Shown in pieces: positions 1-5,022 of a stretch of 19,920 nucleotides of DNA; the stretch's first letter is position 1; every line of letters begins with the position of its first letter. Source of the DNA: Methanothrix harundinacea (GTDB lineage Archaea > Halobacteriota > Methanosarcinia > Methanotrichales > Methanotrichaceae). The notes beneath the pieces are model-generated. The model was not told where the DNA came from, did not search any database, and worked only from the letters and a program-made list of their open reading frames with translations. Where the stretch lies: NCBI GenBank assembly GCA_002502785.1, contig DAQG01000053.1, positions 1-19,920 of the forward strand, read 5' to 3'. The position numbers and the translations under genes are program-made.

Positions 1-197
1 GTCCGAGCGCAAGTTCCACAAAAACAAGGATTGAAACTAAAATAAATTGGAGGTAATAAAAAACGCCAAATACTGTCCGAGCGCAAGTTCCACAAAAACA
101 AGGATTGAAATTTCGCTCCTTCGCCCCACACCTCCCGGCCGAAGATACGAGCGGTTTTTAGATTTCAAGCGAGTTGCACGAAAACAAGGATCTAAAT
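1..197 (+). CRISPR. Distal (trailer) end of a CRISPR array, cut by the window edge
   Basis: Two nearly identical repeats lie at 1-37 and 75-111; they start GTCCGAGCGCAAG, have an A-rich middle and end in AAGGATTGAAAC (last base T in the second). They are separated by a 37 nt AT-rich spacer (38-74). A third, decayed copy lies at about 161-197 and ends GGATCTAAATC, after a roughly 50 nt GC-rich interval. The ATTGAAAC-type 3' end is common in type I and type III repeats, and by that convention the leader is to the left, outside the window. The degenerate last repeat fits the old, leader-distal end. No cas genes are seen anywhere in the window. Only two clean repeats are visible, so array size and subtype cannot be judged. 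Confidence 0.8.
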
Positions 198-232
198 CGT
201 GTTCATTAACTAAGGCCTTGTCAGACATCCCA

Positions 233-268
233 TTTTAAAGCCTGAAAAAAACCCGATAGAGATTGGAC
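233..268 (+). repeat. Degenerate CRISPR-type repeat, family B, copy 1
   Basis: The stretch ends in AAACCCGATAGAGATTGGAC, close to the core AAACCCGATAGGGATTGAAAC-like 3' half seen at 582-618, 660-696 and 1688-1724. It overlaps the last codons and stop codon of the chimeric toxin remnant on the minus strand (235-564), so the C-terminal dozen residues of that ORF are encoded by the repeat. Single copy without a regular neighbour, so it is a fossil and not an array. Confidence 0.4.
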
Positions 269-564
269 CTCCCTGTGATCGCAACCACTAGCCCCGCCAC
301 CTCCCGAAAGTGCCCGTCCCTCGTCACAATCTCCCGATCGCAGGCGAGGGCGATTGAAGCGATCACCTCATCGAACTCCCCGATCTTCCTTCCCCCGGAT
401 CGCAGGCGGGCGGAGAGGGCGCCGAAGACGATGGAGGCCTCGTCGTCCAGGGGGAGGATGAGAAGGGCTGCGAGAACCCTCTTTACAACCCCCTGCTCGG
501 TGCATCTGGAGACGTATGTGCTCTCCTCTTCCCAAATAGTGGCGGTCAGATTAACCTTCTTCAT
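235..564 (-). pseudogene. Chimeric toxin-antitoxin remnant: HicB-like N-terminus fused to VapC C-terminus
   Basis: The 109-residue reading frame is open. Residues 1-25 (MKKVNLTATIWEEESTYVSR then CTEQG) look like the start of a HicB-family antitoxin. From residue 26 it becomes the C-terminal half of a PIN-domain VapC, nearly collinear with residues 59-125 of the intact VapC at 3195-3587 (shared VFGALSARLRS and IGEFDEVIA). PIN acidic residues Asp65 and Asp83 are kept, but the N-terminal Asp and middle Glu of the PIN active site are missing, so nuclease activity is unlikely. A GGAG motif lies 8 nt before the ATG, so it could still be translated. The last residues run into a CRISPR-type repeat and differ from the normal VapC end. 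Probably made by deletion or recombination between neighbouring toxin-antitoxin loci; a functional small protein is possible but not supported. Confidence 0.65.
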
Positions 565-581
565 TTTTCAATCTCCATGTT

Positions 582-618
582 CTGTCCAAGTTATCACTTA
601 CCCGATAGGGATTTAAAC
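582..618 (+). repeat. Degenerate CRISPR-type repeat, family B, copy 2
   Basis: Ends in CCCGATAGGGATTTAAAC, matching the 3' half of the copies at 660-696 and 1688-1724. Its CCC core (601) lies 78 nt before that of copy 3 (679), close to the 74 nt period of the array at the left edge, so these two may once have been consecutive repeats. The 5' half is poorly conserved. Confidence 0.45.
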
Positions 619-659
619 TTCAATTACGTTTTCCTTTTCATCATACCAAACATAATAAC

Positions 660-696
660 GTTGCAAGGCCTAAGAAAACCCAACAGGGATTGAAAC
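660..696 (+). repeat. CRISPR-type repeat, family B, copy 3
   Basis: A 37 nt unit starting GTTGCAAGGCC and ending CAACAGGGATTGAAAC. It matches the unit at 1688-1724 at 30 of 37 positions without gaps and has the same orientation. It lies 29 nt upstream of the methyltransferase start codon. The length and ATTGAAAC end are typical of CRISPR repeats; no further copy follows at the array period, so it is a solo repeat. Confidence 0.6.
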
Positions 697-725
697 AGTC
701 ATCGTTAGGCGCAGGAGTTTACTAG

Positions 726-1547
726 ATGACAAGCCATAAAGAGAAAATACTGCTGACGGAAGAACAGGAAACGTTATTGGTTCCTCTCTACTCTAAAGCT
801 GTAGTAAGCCAGCAACCCAACTCCATCTTTGTTGATGAGAAGGCAAAAGAAATTATCGAGCATGTCGAATATGATTTCACCAAGCTTAAAATTCCCAGAA
901 AAACAGTCTTAACTCTCTGCATAAGGGCGAAAAAGATAGATGCCTATACACGAGAATTCCTAGCCGTCCATCCCAGCAGCATTGTCATCCATCTAGGGTG
1001 TGGTCTTGATAGCCGCTACACTAGGGTCAACAATGGAGAGGTTGAATGGTATGACTTGGATATGCCAGAGGTCATCGACCTCAGGCGAAAATTCTACGAG
1101 GAAACAGATACGTATCATATGATCCCATCCTCCGTCACCGACTTGGATTGGATTGATAGCATTTCACTACGAGGCCGCCCTGTACTGGTGATTGCGGAAG
1201 GGTTGTTGATGTACCTGAAAGAAGAAGAGGTAAAAGCGCTGATCCTCAAATTGAAAGAGGCCTTTCCTGGATGCGGTCTGGTGTTTGATGCATATAGTGT
1301 TTTGACGGCCAAAAGTGCCCAAAAACATCCATCAATTAAGAAGACTGGGGCTGTTATTCGTTGGGGAATCGATGATACCACAGCAGTAGAGCAATGGGCT
1401 GGAGGCATACAGTTGATGGATGAGTGGTATTTTACGCAGGCTGAGGATATCCAGAATTTCGGATTTAAATACCGCCTGGCATTTAGTATAGCTGGCCTTT
1501 TCACAGCTGCAAGAAAGGCACATAGAATTCTCTATTACACTCTATAA
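726..1547 (+). CDS. Class I SAM-dependent methyltransferase, LCM/TcmP-like family
   Basis: A complete 273-residue protein resembling the leucine carboxyl methyltransferase family (Ppm1/TcmP-like O-methyltransferases), which transfer methyl from SAM to a carboxyl or hydroxyl of a protein or small molecule. Seen motifs: SAM-binding HLGCGLDSR at residues 89-97, WYDLDMPEV at 108-116 with the acidic residue expected to bind the ribose, and AEGLLMYL at 157-164. Start ATG is supported by AGGAG 8 nt upstream. The substrate cannot be told. The gene is visibly richer in A/T than the core genes of the window, stands alone between two solo CRISPR-type repeats and broken toxin genes, and so is probably horizontally acquired cargo. 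Family assignment is solid; biological role is unknown. Confidence 0.85.
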   Translation: MTSHKEKILLTEEQETLLVPLYSKAVVSQQPNSIFVDEKAKEIIEHVEYDFTKLKIPRKTVLTLCIRAKKIDAYTREFLAVHPSSIVIHLGCGLDSRYTRVNNGEVEWYDLDMPEVIDLRRKFYEETDTYHMIPSSVTDLDWIDSISLRGRPVLVIAEGLLMYLKEEEVKALILKLKEAFPGCGLVFDAYSVLTAKSAQKHPSIKKTGAVIRWGIDDTTAVEQWAGGIQLMDEWYFTQAEDIQNFGFKYRLAFSIAGLFTAARKAHRILYYTL

Positions 1548-1687
1548 TAATCTCGAATTATCTGACCATGAGCATCCATCTACTTGGGAAGTGCTACCCA
1601 AACAGCGATCGCATCCGACCACCTTCGGTTCGGGTATGCGTGGCGAATCCTGCCAGAGTCGGCAGCGGCTGAACCTCTGTCCTTTAT

Positions 1688-1724
1688 GTTGCAATGCCCG
1701 AGAAAACCCGATAGGGATCAAAAC
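1688..1724 (+). repeat. CRISPR-type repeat, family B, copy 4
   Basis: A 37 nt unit beginning GTTGCAATGCCCGAG and ending CCCGATAGGGATCAAAAC, 30 of 37 identical to the copy at 660-696 and in the same orientation. The two copies flank the methyltransferase gene like direct repeats, about 1.03 kb apart. On the minus strand a broken vapC frame runs into this repeat and stops there. Confidence 0.6.
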
Positions 1725-1755
1725 TGGCTGGATATCGACTACCGATGGGGAATGG

Positions 1756-1890
1756 GGCGCCCCTCTCCTCCAGCGCCGCCAGGAGGGCCACCAGAAAGGA
1801 GGTGTCGAGGATCGGCATCAGAGATCTACCGCCCTCATCTTTGCCCGCCCTCAGGTCCCCGGAGGCCAGATCATCGGCGCCCTTGCCAGA
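1756..1890 (-). pseudogene. vapBC remnant: end of antitoxin and N-terminus of PIN toxin
   Basis: On the minus strand an ATG at 1818 opens MPILDTSFLVALLAALEERG, matching the first residues of the intact VapC at 3195-3587 except for an internal deletion, and similarity ends shortly after, next to the CRISPR-type repeat at 1688-1724. Upstream (1819-1890) the sequence corresponds to the C-terminal end of VapB (the intact one ends AAKMRAVDL), but a one-base insertion shifts the frame. It retains the TGATG-type stop/start overlap of the intact pair. The toxin lacks everything after about residue 23, so it is nonfunctional. Together with the VapC C-terminal piece at 235-490, this may be one locus broken apart, but the two pieces could also come from different paralogues. 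Confidence 0.7.
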
Positions 1891-1995
1891 GTCAGGTTTC
1901 CAAGTCTAGAAAAAAAGCCGGGGTCCGCCCGAAGCTCCATTAACGGGCTCGCCCGCGTTCGCGAGTTGTGGATAATGATCGTCCCGAGGATAGAG

Positions 1996-2019
1996 ACCCA
2001 GCTCCCTGATGAGCTGGGT
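1996..2019 (-). terminator. Hairpin downstream of the small secreted protein gene
   Basis: A perfect 9 bp stem (ACCCAGCTC with GAGCTGGGT) and 6 nt loop, 29 nt past the stop codon of the minus-strand gene at 2048-2305. There is no clear T-tract after it on the minus strand, so a terminator or mRNA 3'-end stabiliser is only a guess from position and structure. Confidence 0.3.
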
Positions 2020-2047
2020 TCGAATCCATATTCCGATTGACAGCTCT

Positions 2048-2305
2048 TCACCAATCCCAGGCGGTTGGGGGATTGGACAGGTGGGCGGCGACCATCTGGC
2101 AGAACTCCACTCCGGTCATGAAGCAGGGAGCCGGAAAGCTCGGTGGCTCTGGGTAGTTGGCGAAGACGCCATCGATCGACCCCGAGACCCCGGCGTAGCT
2201 CATCGACGGGCCCCCTGAAACCCCCTGGTACATCCCGCCTGCAGCGGCCGCTGTCGTCAAGACGAACAGCGCTGCAGCGAGCGTCATCAAACCCTTCATT
2301 TTCAA
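2048..2305 (-). CDS. Small secreted protein of unknown function
   Basis: An 85-residue product if translation starts at TTG 2305, which has GGAGG 8 nt upstream; GTG 2314 overlaps that ribosome-binding site and ATG 2299 is 14 nt away, so TTG is preferred. The N-terminus is a clear signal peptide (basic KMKG then a run of Leu/Ala ending TTAAAAGG). The mature part of about 60 residues is rich in Gly, Ser, Tyr and Pro (GGMYQGVSGGPSMSYAGVSG), contains two Cys, and ends in Trp-Asp-Trp. No family recognised. It is probably exported and monocistronic: a hairpin follows, and the flanking sequence is noncoding or degraded. Confidence 0.7.
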   Translation of the reverse strand: MKMKGLMTLAAALFVLTTAAAAGGMYQGVSGGPSMSYAGVSGSIDGVFANYPEPPSFPAPCFMTGVEFCQMVAAHLSNPPTAWDW

Positions 2306-2697
2306 CTTATTCACCTCCTACAACCTTGATATTCGCCATACATCATCTTCAATTTCCGTATTAATCTTTGTATCGCAACACCTCAATATCTAGACACTAT
2401 CAGTCAATTTGGCGTTGCCGGCTTCGATGGCGGAGATCGCCATCGGCTTCTCCGTCTGAAAAGCCGCGGCCACCCCCTTGCAGCCTCATTCCGGCAGGTC
2501 TCAAATCCTCGGAGGGTCTTTGAACCTCGTCGGCAAAGTTGAAGATTGCGAACTCTTAATAAATCCGTCAGGTATTAAAATGTAGATGAATAAAGATTCC
2601 GCATGCCTGCGCCGAGCTTGCGAGATACTCAAGGGCTCCCTAGAATCGATAGAACCCTCGCGGCTTTGGGGGGTTTGCGGGTCGGGGGTGTGACCGA
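2306..2697. other. Intergenic region, mostly without recognisable genes
   Basis: Contains the ribosome-binding site and promoter side of the small secreted protein gene. At 2425-2445 there is an 8 bp hairpin (CGATGGCG/CGCCATCG). Minus-strand frames in about 2400-2560 give short protein-like stretches (FAIFNFADEV; another reading EKPMAISAIEAGNAK) interrupted by frame changes and stops, perhaps gene debris. A 35-codon plus-strand ORF (2586-2693) starts 28 nt after a TATA-like CTTAATAAA and stops 4 nt before the next gene; whether it is translated is unclear. Confidence 0.4.
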
Positions 2698-3063
2698 ATG
2701 GCCCTGAGAGCAGTTATGCGAATCATCATCTTGGCGACGATCGTTTTGGGGACCTGCCTTGCAGATCCCGCGCTCATGCCCATCGATGATGTCTTCTCCC
2801 CGGAGATGCTCTGGTCTGACGGCCAGATCATAGTTCTTGAGGGGGTATCAGACGACCTCCTCATCGGCGACGAGGACCGTCTCTGCTGCGAGACGATCTA
2901 TGACGAGTTCGTCGGAAGGGTAGCAGTGGTGGACGTTCGGGCGGTTGTCAGCGGTTCAGATCACGACTATTTTATCGGGCGGGCCTGGGTTGGAGGATCT
3001 TGCGTTAACGACAGGATCTGCGATATCATCACAAAAATCGTATCGAAGCGAGGGCGGGGGTAG
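2698..3063 (+). CDS. Small secreted protein of unknown function
   Basis: A 121-residue protein beginning with a signal peptide (MALRAVMRIIILATIVLG, likely cleaved near Ala22) followed by an acidic mature domain of about 99 residues with two Cys pairs (Cys63-Cys64; Cys102 and Cys108), which could form disulfides outside the cell. The start ATG has a GGGGGTG ribosome-binding-like motif 7 nt upstream. Codon use and GC fit the core genome better than the methyltransferase does. No family recognised. It is followed by 131 bp of noncoding sequence before the convergent vapC. Confidence 0.65.
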   Translation: MALRAVMRIIILATIVLGTCLADPALMPIDDVFSPEMLWSDGQIIVLEGVSDDLLIGDEDRLCCETIYDEFVGRVAVVDVRAVVSGSDHDYFIGRAWVGGSCVNDRICDIITKIVSKRGRG

Positions 3064-3194
3064 GTGGCGGAGATGGAACGCTGACGACCATATCCTCTTC
3101 GTCCTCCCATATGATAGATGATATGGTGCAGACGAGAGCTCAAATGATGGGTCGAGGCCGTATCGCAAGGTCCTGCAGAAACTCGCCATAGTGG

Positions 3195-3587
3195 TCAGTA
3201 TTTCAAAACCTTCAGGTTCGGCACTTTCAAAAAATGCTCGTCCTTGGTTACGATCTCCTGATCGCAACAAAGGGCGATGGCTGCGATTACCTCATCGAAC
3301 TCGCCGATCTTCTTTCCATCGGATCGCAGGCGTGCGGAGAGGGCGCCGAAGACCATGCAGGCCTCTTCATTCAGGGGAAGGACCAGAAGAGATGCGAGGA
3401 CTTTCTCTACAACCCCCAGGTTCTTTTCGGGGTCTTTTGAGAGATGGGCTCCCCGATAAAGCTCCAGAGCTGTTATCGGCGTTGTGAAGATGGGGGCGCT
3501 CTTCTCCTCCAGCTCTGCCAGGAGCTCCTGGGCCTCCCCTCGTCCTCGCAAGAGGTCCACCAGAAAGGATGTGTCGAGAATTGGCAT
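3195..3587 (-). CDS. vapC: PIN-domain toxin VapC (endoribonuclease)
   Basis: A 130-residue PIN-domain protein, the toxin of a VapBC pair; such toxins cleave RNA (often tRNA or rRNA) using Mg2+ held by conserved acids. Expected acidic residues are all visible: Asp5 (MPILDTSFLVDLL), Glu42 (ALELYRG), Asp98 (GEFDEVIAAIAL) and Asp116 (VTKDEHF). Its start codon overlaps the antitoxin stop by one base (TGATG), showing translational coupling. It is the only intact copy here; partial paralogues sit at 235-564 and 1756-1890. The usual regulation is autorepression by the VapBC complex. Confidence 0.92.
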   Translation of the reverse strand: MPILDTSFLVDLLRGRGEAQELLAELEEKSAPIFTTPITALELYRGAHLSKDPEKNLGVVEKVLASLLVLPLNEEACMVFGALSARLRSDGKKIGEFDEVIAAIALCCDQEIVTKDEHFLKVPNLKVLKY

Positions 3588-3829
3588 CAGAGATCGACCG
3601 CCCTCATCTTGGCCGCTCTCAGCTCCTCGGTTGTCCTCTCAACCTCGTCGGCGAGGTCGCTGGCGTCCTGGGTTGGGGTTGACGCGATCTCGGCCATGGT
3701 CTCGGAGAGCCTTCTCCTTCTGGGGTAGTACTTGAGGATCACCTCGGAGAAGCTCATTCTCTCCGAGTCCTTGAGGCTCCTCAGCCGATCGTAGGCGTCC
3801 TCGGTTATGCTGATCGTCTTGGTGGACAT
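3587..3829 (-). CDS. vapB: Antitoxin VapB (DUF217-type)
   Basis: An 80-residue antitoxin. The N-terminus (MSTKTISITEDAYDRLRSLK) matches the archaeal VapB family formerly called DUF217, and MSFSEVI around residues 25-31 is also typical. The N-terminal part should bind operator DNA and the acidic, Glu-rich C-terminal tail (DLADEVERTTEELRAAK) should wrap and neutralise VapC. It lies directly upstream of vapC with a 1-base overlap. There is no Shine-Dalgarno before the ATG at 3829; AT-rich TACGTGTAT-like sequence 15-30 nt upstream may be the promoter, so the transcript may be leaderless. Confidence 0.9.
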   Translation of the reverse strand: MSTKTISITEDAYDRLRSLKDSERMSFSEVILKYYPRRRRLSETMAEIASTPTQDASDLADEVERTTEELRAAKMRAVDL

Positions 3830-3918
3830 GCATATCTCTGTGTATGTACGTGTATTTCAAGCTGCCTTCCTCCCTGCCCTAACGTCCTGGAGCATCTGGA
3901 GCAGATGGTCGGGGCCCA

Positions 3919-4034
3919 TATCCGGCAAAGAAAAAAAACCCGCGGGGGTTGAAAAGGGGATGGAGACCCAGGGGAAACCTGGAGGATAGTGGAGTTTGCG
4001 AGCCCAGAGAAAATACGAGACGGATGATTGGAAT
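3919..4034 (+). repeat. Two very degenerate CRISPR-type repeats, family B
   Basis: About 3919-3955 carries AAAACCCGCGGGGGTTGAAAA, and about 3996-4034 carries TTGCGAGCCCAGAGAAAA followed by GATTGGAA. Both resemble the units at 660-696 and 1688-1724 in order of elements (TTGC, GCCC, GAGAAAA, GGG, TTGAAA) and orientation, and are spaced about 73-75 nt, like a repeat-spacer unit. Individual similarity is weak; the spacing adds some support. Confidence 0.3.
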
Positions 4035-4043
4035 TTTACGGCC

Positions 4044-4409
4044 TCACCCGAACATCCTCTGGGCGCTCGCATTCATGCCTGCCTTCTCCTGCGCCTCAAT
4101 CCAGGTCGAGGCGAGGATCGAAAGGTCCAGCAGAAACTCGCAGAGGTAGACCTTCAGCTTCTCGGGGTCCTTGATGTTTTTTGTCTTCTCCTGGAATAGC
4201 GCCATCGCCTCCCTCTGATCTTTCGCCCTCGGCCAGATATCCTCCATGTCCTCCCGGGCCTTGAGCACTATCAGCTCTTTATCCACTTCGCTCAGCCCCG
4301 TGGCGTCGGGGATCCATTTGAAGGCCAGGGCGAGGCCCTCGGGGGTTATATCATGCTTAAAATTCTTGTACGCGGCGTCGGCCTTTATGTTAATCTTCAT
4401 GTTCTGCAA
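4044..4409 (-). CDS. Hypothetical helical protein
   Basis: A 121-residue soluble protein of unknown family, rich in Lys, Glu and Ala and probably mostly alpha-helical, with no signal peptide or membrane segment. Start TTG 4409 is chosen because GGGAGG lies 8-9 nt upstream; the ATG three codons later is too far. Notable parts are PEGLALAFKWIPDATGLSE (about 23-41) and LCEFLLDLSILASTWIEAQE (about 88-107). A short stretch at about 3150-3192 on the minus strand (YGEFLQDLAI) resembles the latter part and may be a paralogue remnant. It is upstream of nothing obvious; vapBC lies beyond 200 bp of degenerate repeats. Confidence 0.6.
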   Translation of the reverse strand: MQNMKINIKADAAYKNFKHDITPEGLALAFKWIPDATGLSEVDKELIVLKAREDMEDIWPRAKDQREAMALFQEKTKNIKDPEKLKVYLCEFLLDLSILASTWIEAQEKAGMNASAQRMFG

Positions 4410-4747
4410 TTTGAGTCCCTCCCATCCTCTCTTTGCTCCGTCTTAACCGTCTATCCACTTTTGACCGGCTCTATAGCTCTGTCTTAACTCTATATTCAAG
4501 TCCCTCTTCTATTATAAGGATTATCCATTCTATACCAAACTTATTCATTATGTCTGCAGCAGTGTTTTCGGACCCCTGCTGCTGCTAGCGCCAACTGCGA
4601 CAGCCTCCGCCCTCTCAAGATCAGCATTTTAAAAACCTTCTGGACCGACATTTCCAGAATTGTCGCCTTACAGTCGCGATAACGAACATAAAATATGAAC
4701 CGGTAAAACGAGATAGGAACAGAAAACGAACAGAAAGAAAAAAAAGG

Positions 4748-4865
4748 GGTCGTGACTGTGGACCATTGAAAATCGAAAACTAATGGGCTTATTTGCTTAG
4801 ATCCCAGAAATTCAGTGCATGAAGCTGGTTTTAAGGATCAGTTTCAATGGCCCGCACCCACGACC
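4748..4865. repeat. Imperfect inverted repeat (arms 4748-4772 and 4841-4865)
   Basis: The arms match at 20 of 25 positions as reverse complements, separated by 68 nt. The right arm lies inside the small ORF at 4819-4995 and encodes FNGPHPRP; the left arm read on the minus strand encodes FNGPQSRP, with two of the differences silent (GGT/GGC, CCA/CCG). This suggests an inverted partial duplication of a coding sequence and not just a hairpin. Confidence 0.5.
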
Positions 4866-4995
4866 AGAAAATGAAGTAAAGGAAAAGATGAACAGATTAC
4901 AGAACTCCTACCCTGTTAAAGATGATCTCAGGTTCGTTTTAAACGCCTTTTACGAGATCGAGGTGCGGCCCAGTTGGTCGGTTCAGGGCCGCTGA
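4819..4995 (+). CDS. Possible small protein, 58 residues
   Basis: An ORF starting MKLVLRISFNGPHPRPE and ending VRPSWSVQGR. Its composition is protein-like (balanced charges, a helical NEVKEKMNRLQ segment, then FVLNAFYEIEV), and there is no overlapping gene. No Shine-Dalgarno is seen, but a TATA-like CTTATTT is centred 28 nt before the ATG, the same spacing as at other probable leaderless genes of this window. An inverted partial copy with silent differences at 4748-4772 also favours coding. No family recognised. It could instead be the relic of a longer gene. Confidence 0.4.
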   Translation: MKLVLRISFNGPHPRPENEVKEKMNRLQNSYPVKDDLRFVLNAFYEIEVRPSWSVQGR

Positions 4996-5022
4996 CCATC
5001 TCAACTATTCAATCCGTCCTAT

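Larger units (their letters stand above)
4410..5022. other. Long intergenic region with one small ORF and an inverted repeat
   Basis: 4410-4740 is AT-rich with several TCTATA/TATTATAA-like elements, some probably the promoter of the minus-strand gene ending here, and nothing else recognisable. 4748-4865 is an imperfect inverted repeat and 4819-4995 a small ORF, both listed separately. The rest, to 5022, is the downstream side of the protease gene; no clear terminator is seen. Confidence 0.5.

Noticed and set aside
1990..2036. tRNA-like 3' segment (GGGTTCGAATCC) after a hairpin
   Set aside because: The T-loop-like TTCGAAT has no matching 5 bp T-stem, and no D-arm, anticodon arm or acceptor stem can be built; the stem before it is an ordinary hairpin.
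3830..3860. Palindromic operator before vapB (ATGCAT and GTATGTACGTGTAT-like sequence)
   Set aside because: The elements are short, imperfect and A/T-alternating; without more copies they cannot be told from promoter AT-richness.
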